This document shows, piece by piece, positions 33,674 through 42,570 of a stretch of 64,000 nt of DNA. A program made the position numbers and the translations under genes. How positions within the stretch are numbered: the stretch's first letter is position 1; every line of letters starts with the position of its first letter. The stretch covers positions 263,225-327,224 of the forward strand of contig CABIXV010000002.1 of the NCBI GenBank assembly GCA_902362775.1, in the 5' to 3' direction. The stretch comes from Clostridiales bacterium (GTDB taxonomy: Bacteria; Bacillota; Clostridia; Oscillospirales; Oscillospiraceae). Below the pieces are notes generated by a model. That model was not told where the DNA came from and did not search any database. It saw only the letters and a list, made by a program, of their open reading frames with translations.

Positions 33674-33752
33674 GGATGCTCACCTTCCTTATGGGGTCTA
33701 TCGTAGGGCGTTCGAATCATTTTACAATAGGTTGCCCGGTATTGCAAGATTT

Positions 33753-34187
33753 TCAGCTCTTTCTCCGCCGCCTGCGCCCGGAAAATTCCTTGGACAGATA
33801 GAGCCAGCCCATTAGCTCCTCATCCAGCTCGCCAAGATCGGCCACCGAGGTGTGGTGGGTCCAGCGGTTGGGGTAGGGCTCTGTCGAGTAGGGAATGCGG
33901 GGGCTTTCCACCTGAAATTCCAGAAAAAAAGACAGCCCCACATAGATCCGCCCGTCCGGCCTTTTCCACCGGGGCAGCCATAGGGCGGCGAAAGAGCCTG
34001 GGCCTTTCCAGGTAATCTGGCTCTTCTGTACCACCACTTCAAAGTCACCCAGCCTATCCCGGACAGCCCTCTCAATCTCCAAATAGAGGGGCAGCAGCTC
34101 AGGCTGTTTCATAAAAAACAGGTCCACCGAGAGGTCGTTCACCGCTCCATCCTCCGTTCTCTCAATTTGGGCACCTTTTACTTCCAT
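33753..34187 (-). CDS. DUF5655-like protein
   Basis: A 144-residue soluble protein with the pattern VDLFFMKQPELLPLYLEIERAV, then FEVVVQKSQITWKGPGSFAALW, which fits the DUF5655 family (often annotated as transport-associated, function unknown). The start at ATG 34187 is preferred over an in-frame TTG at 34214 because of the GGGAGGG/GGATAGG stretch between them. The C-terminus is Arg-rich. It is separated from the DUF512 gene by 79 bp and stands alone. Confidence 0.65.
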   Translation of the reverse strand: MEVKGAQIERTEDGAVNDLSVDLFFMKQPELLPLYLEIERAVRDRLGDFEVVVQKSQITWKGPGSFAALWLPRWKRPDGRIYVGLSFFLEFQVESPRIPYSTEPYPNRWTHHTSVADLGELDEELMGWLYLSKEFSGRRRRRKS

Positions 34188-34311
34188 CCTATCCCAATCC
34201 CTCCCCTCTGTCAACGAAAATTCACCCCTTTGTTTTTTTCCTATAATATGGTATGCTTACATCTGCGCAGGACCTTCCCTGTCAAAAAGAGAGAGGCGTG
34301 ATCGAACATCC

Positions 34312-35640
34312 ATGAAACATGAGAAGAAACGAGATTCCTGGGGCTCTAAGTGGGGCTTCATTCTGGCCTGTATCGGCTCCGCGGTCGGCATGGGCAACAT
34401 CTGGCTCTTTCCGGCTCGGGTGTCAAAATACGGCGGAGCCACCTTCCTGATCCCCTATCTGATCTTTGTGGTTATCATCGGCTCCACCGGCGTCATCGGG
34501 GAGATGGCCTTCGGCCGGGCCACCCGGTCCGGTCCTGTCCACGCCTTTGGCGAGGCCACCAAGCTGCGCTTCGGCACCGATAAGCCTGGCAAGCTGCTGG
34601 GCCTTATCCCGGTCCTGGGATCCCTGGCCCTGGCCATCGGTTACTCTGTGGTCACCGGCTGGATCTTCAAGTACACCGCCCAGTCCATCACCGGCGCTCT
34701 GTCCGCCCTGGACGGAGTAGACGCCTTCAGCGCCAATTTTGGCGCCACCGCCTCTGGAAACCTGGGCTGGCAGATCGCCGGCATGGCGGTCACCATCGCC
34801 ATCATGGCCTTCGGCGTGGGCCGGGGCATCGAGAAGGCCAATAAAGTCATGACGCCCCTGTTCTTTCTACTGTTTATCGGTCTGGCCGTCTACCTGGTCA
34901 CTCTGCCCGGCTCCTCCGCCGGCTATCAGTACATCTTCGTCCTCCGCCCTGAAGGGCTCCTGGACCCCTGGGTATGGGTCTATGCCCTGGGCCAGGCATT
35001 TTTCTCCTTGTCCATTGCCGGCAATGGAACACTGATCTACGGCTCCTACTTGAGCCCTGACTCCGACATCCCCTCTGACGCCAAGATGGTGGCCCTCTTT
35101 GACACCTGTGCCGCCCTGTTGGCCGCTCTGGTCATCATTCCCGCAATGGCGGTGGCGGGCCAGCAGCTCAACGAGAGCGGTCCGGGCCTAATGTTCATCT
35201 ACCTCCCCAATGTGATCCGCGGAATCCCCGGCGGGCCAGTCATCCTGGTGGTATTCTTTGTCGCGGTGGTTTTCGCTGCTCTGACCTCTCTGGTCAATCT
35301 GTTTGAGGCCCCCACCGCCACCCTCCAGGAGCTGTTCCACCTGCCAAGGCCCGCTGCCGTCGGCATCATCGGGGCCATCGGCATTGGAGTGGGCCTGCTC
35401 ATCGCCCCTATCGTCTCCCAGTGGATGGACGTGTGCTCCATCTATATCTGCCCCATCGGCGCCCTGCTGGCCGCGGTCATGTTCTTCTGGATATGCGGCA
35501 AGGACTATGTACTCAAGCAGGTAAACCTGGCCCGCCACAAGCCTCTTGGGTCCTGGTTCTATCCAATGGCAAAATATCTGTTCTGCGGCGTTACCCTGCT
35601 GGTTCTGGTTTTGGGGGCTGTCTTCGGCAGTATTGGTTGA
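34312..35640 (+). CDS. Sodium-dependent NSS family transporter
   Basis: A 442-residue integral membrane symporter. The first helix carries the NSS signature WGSKWGFILACIGSAVGMGN followed by IWLFP, with the residues that bind Na+ and substrate in LeuT-type proteins. About 11 to 12 membrane segments can be counted, with GQAFFSLSIAGNGTLIYGSY for helix 6. Substrate is probably an amino acid or similar amine; this cannot be told from sequence. It is transcribed alone between divergent and convergent neighbours and ends at a long hairpin. Confidence 0.9.
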   Translation: MKHEKKRDSWGSKWGFILACIGSAVGMGNIWLFPARVSKYGGATFLIPYLIFVVIIGSTGVIGEMAFGRATRSGPVHAFGEATKLRFGTDKPGKLLGLIPVLGSLALAIGYSVVTGWIFKYTAQSITGALSALDGVDAFSANFGATASGNLGWQIAGMAVTIAIMAFGVGRGIEKANKVMTPLFFLLFIGLAVYLVTLPGSSAGYQYIFVLRPEGLLDPWVWVYALGQAFFSLSIAGNGTLIYGSYLSPDSDIPSDAKMVALFDTCAALLAALVIIPAMAVAGQQLNESGPGLMFIYLPNVIRGIPGGPVILVVFFVAVVFAALTSLVNLFEAPTATLQELFHLPRPAAVGIIGAIGIGVGLLIAPIVSQWMDVCSIYICPIGALLAAVMFFWICGKDYVLKQVNLARHKPLGSWFYPMAKYLFCGVTLLVLVLGAVFGSIG

Positions 35641-35662
35641 ACGCTCTCCCCACTCACAAATA

Positions 35663-35700
35663 CAGAGAGCCGGAACACAGGCTTGTGTCCCGGCTCTCTG
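35663..35700. terminator. Hairpin after NSS transporter
   Basis: CAGAGAGCCGG (35663-35673) and CCGGCTCTCTG (35690-35700) pair, with an inner ACACA/TGTGT extension. No T-run follows on the plus strand. It separates the transporter from the convergent small gene. Confidence 0.6.
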
Positions 35701-35735
35701 ACCAAATGGGGAAAACAAATGTGGAGGCCGCTTCT

Positions 35736-35906
35736 TTAACGAGCAACAGTCTTACTCCTGTCCCAGGAATATGCCTTTACAGACTTCTTATGGGCGGCAG
35801 ACCGGACTATCCTAGATACCAGCTTCACGGACAGAGCCAGAACAGACGCTACTAAAATAACGATAGTGGCAATCACCAGTCGAAGCAACATATAATCAGC
35901 TATCAT
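35736..35906 (-). CDS. 56-residue single-pass membrane protein
   Basis: A short gene from ATG 35906 to TAA 35736, encoding MIADYMLLRLVIATIVILV, continuing hydrophobic to about residue 25, then a basic tail (KLVSRIVRSAAHKKS and KAYSWDRSK). AGAGGTGA lies 7 bp upstream of the start. It is probably a small inner-membrane protein with the tail in the cytoplasm. No family is recognised. The remaining DNA up to 36076 holds nothing else I can support. Confidence 0.55.
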   Translation of the reverse strand: MIADYMLLRLVIATIVILVASVLALSVKLVSRIVRSAAHKKSVKAYSWDRSKTVAR

Positions 35907-36076
35907 AACGACTCACCTCTGTACTTTATTATCCGAATCCTGCCCTTTCGGATGAGCCTATCCTATTCCATTTCATAAAAAAATGGGATTAAGCAAAATG
36001 CCGCCGCATTAAATCCGCATTAAACTTTCCTGCCGCCCACCTGAAATCATATTCTCAAACGAAACATCTTTCCAAT

Positions 36077-36105
36077 TTGCCTTTCCAACCCCAGTGTGCT
36101 ATGAT
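36077..36105 (+). promoter_or_regulatory. Promoter of the AlaX-type gene
   Basis: TTGCCT (36077-36082) and TATGAT (36100-36105) with a 17-bp spacer lie 26 bp upstream of the start at 36132. Confidence 0.7.
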
Positions 36106-36131
36106 ACAAAAAATAGAGAGAGGACATGACC

Positions 36132-37280
36132 ATGGAAAAGCTCTACGAACAAGACCCATTTCTGACCCGATTCTCCGCCCATGTGGAGTCCTGCATACAG
36201 GGCAAGCGAGGCTATGACGTAATACTGGACCAGACCACTTTCTACCCCGAGGGGGGCGGTCAGCCCTATGACCTGGGCGTCCTTGGGCCGGTCCAGGTAT
36301 TGGAGGTCCACGAGCGTGAGGGCCGGGTAGTCCACACCTGTGACGGCCCTTTGGAGCCCGGCGCTCAGGTGGAGGGGCAGATTGACTGGGAACGCCGCTT
36401 CGATTTGATGCAGCACCACTCCGGCGAGCATATCGTGTCCGGCATCGCCCACGCTAAGTGGGGGTGCGACAATGTTGGTTTTCATATGGGGAGCGACTTC
36501 ATTACCATCGATTTAAACGTACTGCTGGACGGAGACCAGCTCCAGGAGCTGGAGGAGGCGGCCAACCGCTATATCTGGGAAGACCACCCCATCTCCATCA
36601 CCTTCCCTTCTCCGGAACAGCTGGCAACACTGGAATACCGGAGCAAAAAGGCGCTGACTGGCCGGGTAAGAATCGTTTCTTTCCCCGGCGCTGATACCTG
36701 CGCCTGCTGCGGCACCCATGTGGCCTCCTCCGGCCAGGTGGGCTTTGTGAAGCTCCTGTCCGTTCAGAAGTTTCGTGAGGGGGTACGCATCGAACTGGTG
36801 TGCGGCAGTCGGGCCTTGCGTTATGTAAACAGCATTTTAGCGCAGAACCACCAGGTGTCTACCCTTCTGTCTGCCAAGGCCTTTGAAACTGGGGCAGCGG
36901 TCCAGCGGCTGACCGAGGAGAACGCCGCTCTGAAGTCCCGGCTTCTATCCATGGAGGAGGATCGCTTTGCTTCCCTGGCCCGTCAGCTCACTGGGGCAGG
37001 AGATGTGCTTCTCTTTGAGGAGGGCCTGACCCCTGATAGTCTGCGCCGCCTGTGCGACGCCGTCCTCCAGACTTGTGGCGGGCGGTGTGCCTGCTTCTCC
37101 GGCGTGGATGGTCAGGGCTACAAGTACGCCGTTGGCCAACTGGAGGGCGACCTGCGTACCTTTGCCAAGGAGATGAACCAAAGCCTCAACGGCCGTGGTG
37201 GCGGCAAGCCCGGCTTTGTCCAGGGCTCGGTCCAGGCGGACCATGGGGCTATCCAGGCATTCTTTTCCGCCGCTGGATAA
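36132..37280 (+). CDS. Alanyl-tRNA editing protein, AlaX-L type with DHHA1 domain
   Basis: A 382-residue protein that should hydrolyse Ser- or Gly-tRNA(Ala). The N-terminal part has FYPEGGGQPYD. The zinc site is formed by HHSGEH (residues about 94-99) and CACCGTHV near 190. The C-terminal DHHA1 domain ends with GRGGGKPGFVQGS. ATG 36132 is chosen because AGAGGA lies 7 bp upstream; the in-frame ATG at 36126 is too close to it. The next gene starts 10 bp after its stop, so the two are likely co-transcribed. Confidence 0.85.
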   Translation: MEKLYEQDPFLTRFSAHVESCIQGKRGYDVILDQTTFYPEGGGQPYDLGVLGPVQVLEVHEREGRVVHTCDGPLEPGAQVEGQIDWERRFDLMQHHSGEHIVSGIAHAKWGCDNVGFHMGSDFITIDLNVLLDGDQLQELEEAANRYIWEDHPISITFPSPEQLATLEYRSKKALTGRVRIVSFPGADTCACCGTHVASSGQVGFVKLLSVQKFREGVRIELVCGSRALRYVNSILAQNHQVSTLLSAKAFETGAAVQRLTEENAALKSRLLSMEEDRFASLARQLTGAGDVLLFEEGLTPDSLRRLCDAVLQTCGGRCACFSGVDGQGYKYAVGQLEGDLRTFAKEMNQSLNGRGGGKPGFVQGSVQADHGAIQAFFSAAG

Positions 37281-37289
37281 GGAGTTTCT

Positions 37290-38618
37290 ATGGAATATAC
37301 AGTATATCAGCTTCTCTGGTTCTTTCTGGCCTACTCCTTTTTGGGGTGGCTGGGTGAAACCGCTCTGGCGGCCGCCAAACGGCGGCGGCTTATCAATCGG
37401 GGGTTTTTGAATGTCCCCTTCTCCCCGGTTTACGGCCTGGCGGCTGTGTTGTTCGCCATCTTTCTGCCCGAACTGAAAAATACGCCCTTTTTTCTCTTTC
37501 TCTTTGGCCTGATTATTGCCACCGGCCTTGAACTGTTCACCGGCATCCTACTGGAACATCTCTCCGGCCAGAAGTGGTGGGACTACTCCAGATACCGCTT
37601 TCAATTCGAGGGTCACATCTGTTTGGGATACTCCCTTCTCTGGGGCGGGATGGCCCTTTTGTGCCTCTATTTTGGCAACCCCCTGCTGGTCAGGCTGGCC
37701 GGACTGATTCCCCGCTCTGTCGGTCAGCTCATCCTGCTGGTCCTGTTCTGTCTGCTGGCCGGCGACCTGCTTACCTCTCTGGCCGCCCTGCTCCAGCTCA
37801 ATACCAGTCTGAAGGAGCCCAGTGAGCTCTCCCTCCGGCTCCGTCGTCTCACCGACCATCTGGATAACGCCGTCACCCGGTATATCCAGCGCCGTATGGC
37901 CAGGGCCTACGGCCTACGGCGGGAGCGGCTGGAGGAACAGGCCCGCCGCAGAGCCGCCAAAAAAGGAACGTCCGGAGTCTTTGCCCAGGGCTGCTGCTTT
38001 TACAAGCTGTTGTGGCTGTTTTTGATCGGCGCCTTTCTGGGCGACATGATTGAAACCATCTTCTGCCGTATCACGGCCGGGGTGTGGATGAGCCGAAGCA
38101 GCGTGGTCTACGGCCCCTTCTCCATTGTCTGGGGGCTGGGGGCCGTCCTGCTCACCGCTGTTCTGTACAAGTACCGGCACAAGAGCGACAGCTACGTCTT
38201 TCTTGTTGGAACCGTGGTGGGCGGCGTCTATGAGTATCTCTGCTCCGTTTTTACCGAGTTGGTCTTCGGCACGGTGTTTTGGGATTACAGCCACCTGCCC
38301 TTCAATCTGGGCGGACGCATCAATCTGTTATACTGTTTTTTCTGGGGCATCGCCGCTGTCGTGTGGCTCAAGTCCATCTACCCCCGGCTCTCCCAGTGGA
38401 TCGAGCGGCTCCCTCTCCGGATCGGCCGGGTCCTCTCCTGGGTCCTCATCCTCTTTATGGTGGTCAACATCGCCGTGTCCTGTCTGGCCATGGGACGGTA
38501 CACCCAGCGTCAGACTATGGACGCTCCGCCCGACACCGCGCTGGGACAGCTTCTGGACCGCCGTTTCCCAGACAGCCGCATGGAGCGCATCTATCCCAAT
38601 GCTATTTTGGTGGACTGA
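37290..38618 (+). CDS. CmpB-like putative ABC-transporter type IV membrane protein, tandem duplication
   Basis: A 442-residue membrane protein with two copies of the domain annotated as ABC_trans_CmpB. Copy 1 spans residues 1-150 (FLGWLGETALAAAKRRRLINRGFLNVPFSPVYG, ending WWDYSRYRF). Copy 2 spans about 235-370 (FLGDMIETIFCRITAGVWMSRSSVVYGPFSIVWG, ending FWDYSHLPFNLGG). About ten membrane segments are visible. The charged linker at 195-225 is Arg-rich. The molecular role is not known. It follows the AlaX-type gene by 10 bp. Confidence 0.75.
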   Translation: MEYTVYQLLWFFLAYSFLGWLGETALAAAKRRRLINRGFLNVPFSPVYGLAAVLFAIFLPELKNTPFFLFLFGLIIATGLELFTGILLEHLSGQKWWDYSRYRFQFEGHICLGYSLLWGGMALLCLYFGNPLLVRLAGLIPRSVGQLILLVLFCLLAGDLLTSLAALLQLNTSLKEPSELSLRLRRLTDHLDNAVTRYIQRRMARAYGLRRERLEEQARRRAAKKGTSGVFAQGCCFYKLLWLFLIGAFLGDMIETIFCRITAGVWMSRSSVVYGPFSIVWGLGAVLLTAVLYKYRHKSDSYVFLVGTVVGGVYEYLCSVFTELVFGTVFWDYSHLPFNLGGRINLLYCFFWGIAAVVWLKSIYPRLSQWIERLPLRIGRVLSWVLILFMVVNIAVSCLAMGRYTQRQTMDAPPDTALGQLLDRRFPDSRMERIYPNAILVD

Positions 38619-38749
38619 GGTCCTCTAAACTCCTTGCGCCCCAATGGATTCCGGAGAATGTAAACCGCCGGTTAGCAGGATTCAAACCGCGAGGAGGTGG
38701 TCTTTTTCTCCCCTTTTTGCTAGGGTGAATGCAAAGGAGGCCGATGACC

Positions 38750-40066
38750 ATGACGACCGGACAACGTATCGCCGCCAAGCGCCGGGAGCTGGATCTGTCC
38801 CAGGAGGGGCTGGGCGAGGCTCTCGGCGTATCCCGACAGTCTATTTATAAATGGGAATCTGATTCCAGTCTGCCCGATGTGGACAAACTGGTGGCTCTCA
38901 GCCGCCTGTTCCATGTATCCGTCGGCTGGCTGCTCGGTGTGGAGGAGGACCAGGAGGAGCACATCTCCAACGATCTTTCCCCTGCCCAGTTGAAACTGGT
39001 CGAGGAGATCCTGTCCCGCTATCAGCAGTCCAGCCAGCTCACCGCGGAACAGCAGGAGCGGGTGTCGGAATTGGTGGAGCAGAAGGTTCGGGAAAGCCGC
39101 TCCCCCCGCCACAGGCGCTTGCGCTACGGCGCCGCCTGTCTGGCCCTGCTGCTTGTCCTTCTGGCCGGGCGCTCCCTATTCGCCCGGTTGAAGGAGCTGG
39201 ACCGCCAATACACCGACCTGGCCAATTCCGTGGGCAATATTACCTACTCGGTCAATAGTCAAATCGGCTCCATTACCAGCAGGGTGGAGGAGATCCTAAA
39301 ATCCCAGAACAGTCTGGTGGCCGACTACGCTACCAATATCCAGTCCGCCGACCTGGCGTCCAATACTGTCACCTTTTCGGTCAGTGTGGTGCCCAAGACC
39401 TATACTGAGGGGCTGGAGATCCTTCTCCATGCTGATACCGGGGATGGGTTGGTGGACGTTCCCGCCGTTCCTGGACCGGGGCAGGAGTTCTCCGGCCAGA
39501 TCACCTGCCCTCTGACAGACAGCATCACCTTATCCGCAGTCCTGGTGGACCAGGGAACACGCCAGACTCAACTACTGGGTAACTATTCCTCTCTCTACGG
39601 CAGCAGTCTACCAGCGGTAGATATCTCTCTTTTGGAGAGTGCCCTGTTAAATATTCCCCGTGGAGAGGACGGCCTGTTCCATGTGAGAGAGAATTATGGC
39701 TTCCTCACAGGGCTGTCCGCCTCCGCCTCTGCGGTCAACGAGGATATTGGTCAATCCCAAGTCAAGCAGGTCCAGCTAGGCCTGTTCCGAAACCGAGCAC
39801 TGCTCTTTTGGCTGGAGCCATGCGGACGTCCAGACAATCATCACGGCTTTGAGGAGGCGGAGCAGTGGTTCCACCTTCCCTCCGTAGAGCTGGATCTCCA
39901 GGAGGGGGATGAGCTGGTCTTCGCCGCCCTGGTCACCGACCAGTACGGCCGGCAGATAGTCATCCCCTCTCTCCCCGCTTCCCGAGTAGAGGGGGATGAA
40001 ATCACCTGGTTCAGCACCAGCTTTGACTTCCCCAGCGAGCCGGACGGCTGGGGGCTTGCGGGATAA
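38750..40066 (+). CDS. XRE helix-turn-helix protein with membrane segment and extracytoplasmic domain
   Basis: A 438-residue protein with an N-terminal XRE domain (MTTGQRIAAKRRELDLSQEGLG, then SRQSIYKWESDSSLPDVDKL) and a coiled region. One membrane segment lies near residues 125-145 (YGAACLALLLVLLAGRSLFA), followed by an external beta-rich domain of about 290 residues. It looks like a one-component transmembrane sensor. ATG 38750 is chosen because AAAGGAGG is 9 bp upstream, while the ATG at 38744 is too close. The signal it senses is unknown. Confidence 0.75.
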   Translation: MTTGQRIAAKRRELDLSQEGLGEALGVSRQSIYKWESDSSLPDVDKLVALSRLFHVSVGWLLGVEEDQEEHISNDLSPAQLKLVEEILSRYQQSSQLTAEQQERVSELVEQKVRESRSPRHRRLRYGAACLALLLVLLAGRSLFARLKELDRQYTDLANSVGNITYSVNSQIGSITSRVEEILKSQNSLVADYATNIQSADLASNTVTFSVSVVPKTYTEGLEILLHADTGDGLVDVPAVPGPGQEFSGQITCPLTDSITLSAVLVDQGTRQTQLLGNYSSLYGSSLPAVDISLLESALLNIPRGEDGLFHVRENYGFLTGLSASASAVNEDIGQSQVKQVQLGLFRNRALLFWLEPCGRPDNHHGFEEAEQWFHLPSVELDLQEGDELVFAALVTDQYGRQIVIPSLPASRVEGDEITWFSTSFDFPSEPDGWGLAG

Positions 40067-40101
40067 AAAGACAGCGGACTGGTCGCAGTCCGCTGTCTTT
40101 T
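40066..40101. terminator. Bidirectional terminator
   Basis: AAAAGACAGCGGACT (left arm from 40066) and AGTCCGCTGTCTTTT (40087-40101) form a 15-bp stem between the convergent XRE-sensor gene and the anti-sigma-like gene. Confidence 0.85.
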
Positions 40102-40102
40102 C

Positions 40103-41779
40103 CTATTCCTCTGTCTCCACCCGCCGGACCGCCAGATAGTAGTGCTCCTCCTCCGGATTCAGCTCCACGGTCCGTATCCCGCTCTCCGGCTCAAACCCAA
40201 AGTTTTGCCGGACAATCTCAATCTGCTCCCGGTCCTCCAGAACGGCGCTCTGGCCGGTAAAGGTGAGGGCGGAGCCCAGCCTGGTCACCAGGTCATAGCC
40301 GTATACGCCCTCGTTTTCGGTGTGAGTACAATAGAAATCGAAGCTGGCATTCTTGACCAGTTGGGCAGTCACTTCCACTGTCCCGCCAGCGGGGATAGTC
40401 ACTTCCCCCTCCAGATAACATACACGGTCTGCCACTTCAAAGTCCACCTCTTCCAGCCAGCCGGTTTCATACCGCTCCGCCGGGTCCTCTGACAGCAGGC
40501 CGTAGCTCATCAGATAGCCGCACAGCAGGCCGTAGTACATCTCAAAGTCCACCGTGGCCTGGACGGGGTGGTGCAGGCCCCACAGGTCCTCGCTCCACCG
40601 CTCCATATCCGTCTCATAGAGCAGGGCGGCCACCTCCCGAAGGGCGGTATCCAGATCGCTCTCATACCGCTGGATATCCACCCCGGCCTCTATCTTTTTG
40701 TCCGTGTCCCAGCCCCCGGTGTTATAGCCCTGGGTGGTCATATTGGCCACGTCGTCCCCCAGGACAATTAAATAATAGGGTCGGTCGTGATCCCGTTCCC
40801 ATTCCTGAGGAATGGAGAAGCTCTGGCCCATGATCCCCGCCTCCCGATCGTAGAAGCCGCCATGGAAGCCGTAGGAGAGAACAGTGGTCCTGTCATAGTC
40901 CAGCTCGAATTCCACCCGGAGGGTGGGGTTTGGAAGGTCGGCCTTCTCGTCCTGCTCCGGCCCCCAGGGATCAGTGAATCGATAGACCGTCACCGGCACG
41001 CCTGTCAGGTCCGGGTAATCCCCCAGGGCTCCCTCCAGATAGGAGCCGTCGGACAGAAGATCCCGGTACGCCTCCCAGGAGTCCAGCCCCCGCAGGTTCA
41101 GCCGCTCCCCATCTGTCTGTCCCTCGGTGTCCTGAAAGCCGCCGGAGTATCCGCCGGGGTGAAGGACAGTTTCCAGTTCTTCGCCGTCCGCAGACAGGGT
41201 TGGCATCCGCTTCGTCAGGTCCCTCAGGGAGCTGACAAAGGGATAGAGCACCTGGAGTGTCTGCTCCTGGTCGGAGTGATTGGTCAGTACATAGCGGTCG
41301 CGAATCAGAAGGTCCGTGGACCGGCTGGAGTAACCCCCATCGGGGAAGCTCTCCCGGAGATCACTTAGGATCTTATCGTAGCTCTCCTCCCCCCAGGCCG
41401 CTTCTTCGGCGGCCATCTCCTCACTAGAGATCCACCGGGGTACCCAGGGTTGAAAGTCCAGAGTGATCTCCCGCTGGGCGGTGACAGCCCCGTTTTCCTC
41501 CGCCAAGGTCAGGGGAAACACCGGGCCTGCATAGGACATGAAATTGGTCACCCCGTCCACTCCGCTCCCGCCCAGGCCGTTGTTGGAGGAGTTCCCCCCC
41601 ATCCGGGGCAGATACCACACTGCCGCCCCCGCCACCAGGCACAGACAGGCGGCCAGGGCGGTCCACCGCCTCCAGTGAGGGGCGGGCCGTTTTCCGGCCG
41701 GTCTCCGGGCCGCCTCATCTACCTTCTGGTCTGAAATGTCGCTCAGAGATTGAAAGATCCTCTCACTCTTGTCACTCAC
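40103..41779 (-). CDS. Membrane partner of the ECF sigma factor (putative anti-sigma)
   Basis: A 558-residue protein with a short cytoplasmic N-terminus (MSDKSERIFQSLSDISDQKVDEA), one membrane segment near residues 40-57 (ALAACLCLVAGAAVWYL) and a large outside domain rich in aromatic and acidic residues. The start overlaps the sigma gene stop by four bases, the classic sigma/anti-sigma arrangement. The N-terminal stretch is where such proteins bind sigma. No known catalytic motif is visible in the outer domain, which resembles DUF4179-type proteins only in layout. Confidence 0.65.
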   Translation of the reverse strand: MSDKSERIFQSLSDISDQKVDEAARRPAGKRPAPHWRRWTALAACLCLVAGAAVWYLPRMGGNSSNNGLGGSGVDGVTNFMSYAGPVFPLTLAEENGAVTAQREITLDFQPWVPRWISSEEMAAEEAAWGEESYDKILSDLRESFPDGGYSSRSTDLLIRDRYVLTNHSDQEQTLQVLYPFVSSLRDLTKRMPTLSADGEELETVLHPGGYSGGFQDTEGQTDGERLNLRGLDSWEAYRDLLSDGSYLEGALGDYPDLTGVPVTVYRFTDPWGPEQDEKADLPNPTLRVEFELDYDRTTVLSYGFHGGFYDREAGIMGQSFSIPQEWERDHDRPYYLIVLGDDVANMTTQGYNTGGWDTDKKIEAGVDIQRYESDLDTALREVAALLYETDMERWSEDLWGLHHPVQATVDFEMYYGLLCGYLMSYGLLSEDPAERYETGWLEEVDFEVADRVCYLEGEVTIPAGGTVEVTAQLVKNASFDFYCTHTENEGVYGYDLVTRLGSALTFTGQSAVLEDREQIEIVRQNFGFEPESGIRTVELNPEEEHYYLAVRRVETEE

Positions 41780-42333
41780 ATCACTACCCCCTCTCGCTCC
41801 AGATACCGCTTCAGACCCGTCCGCAGGCGGAGCAGCCGCTGGCTCACCCGGTTTGGGGACCAGCCCAGCTGACCGGACAGCTCATCCAGCCGCTGTCCGT
41901 ACCAGTACCGGCGGACAAACAGAACTCTGTCCTCTCTCGGCAGACCGTCCAGCCAGCGGTCAATGGTCCGGGAGAGCTCCCGCGCCTCTGTCTCCTCCTC
42001 GGCGCTGGGGACGGCTGGCACACAGTCCTCCAGCTCCAGTACCAGCGCCTCCAGCCCTTCTCCCCGCTTCTGGCTCTTTCGGGCCCGCCAGCGGTCGATG
42101 GACAAATTGCGGACCAATCGGACCAGATAGGCCCGCAGGGAGGCAGGCCGCTGGGGCGGCATGGTATTCCAGGCCCGGTGCCAGGTGTCGTTGACACACT
42201 CCTCCGCGTCCTCCCGGCTGGCCAGGATATTGTGGGACAGAGAGCGGCACAGCGTGCCGTATTTTTCGTCGGTGGCCGCAATGGCCCCCTCGTCCCGGGC
42301 CCAATACAGCTGGATGATGTCTGTGTCCTCCAC
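41776..42333 (-). CDS. ECF-type RNA polymerase sigma factor
   Basis: A 185-residue sigma factor with region 2 (YGTLCRSLSHNILASREDAEECVNDTWHRAW, LVRLVRNLSIDRWRARK) and region 4 (LPREDRVLFVRRYWYGQRLDELSGQLG, NRVSQRLLRLRTGLKRYL). The start is GTG 42333 (MEDTDIIQLYWARDE) because AAGGAGGT lies 6 bp upstream; the ATG at 42363 would put that site inside the gene, and family members begin MED-like. It is co-transcribed with its membrane partner. The trigger is unknown. Confidence 0.85.
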   Translation of the reverse strand: MEDTDIIQLYWARDEGAIAATDEKYGTLCRSLSHNILASREDAEECVNDTWHRAWNTMPPQRPASLRAYLVRLVRNLSIDRWRARKSQKRGEGLEALVLELEDCVPAVPSAEEETEARELSRTIDRWLDGLPREDRVLFVRRYWYGQRLDELSGQLGWSPNRVSQRLLRLRTGLKRYLEREGVVM

Positions 42334-42435
42334 GGCCGCACCTCCTTCCAAAATCCTATTCATCCTTCTAGACGTAAAAGAACGCGCGATATGACATCGG
42401 ATTGATTTTTTATTTTATCATGGGCCGGTGAAAAA

Positions 42436-42484
42436 AGCTACGAGGGGCGGACCTCGGGTGCCGGTCCCCTAGCTGTATTTTTTT
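42436..42484. terminator. Hairpin with T-runs on both sides, between divergent genes
   Basis: AGCTA-GGGG-GACC segments (42436-42453) pair with GGTCCCCTAGCT (42463-42474), bordered by A6 on the left and a T-rich run on the right, so it can terminate either strand. Its position upstream of two divergent genes is odd; it may insulate them or attenuate one of them. Confidence 0.55.
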
Positions 42485-42485
42485 G

Positions 42486-42514
42486 TTTACTTTCACATGG
42501 TAGCCTGTTAAAAT
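42486..42514 (+). promoter_or_regulatory. Promoter of the YerC-like gene
   Basis: TTTACT (42486-42491) and TAAAAT (42509-42514) with a 17-bp spacer lie 57 bp upstream of ATG 42571, directly after the hairpin. Confidence 0.6.
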
Positions 42515-42570
42515 ATAGAAGTGTGGAGATATCCCCCACCCTTGGAATCATCGGGAGAAAGGAGCCTGTT

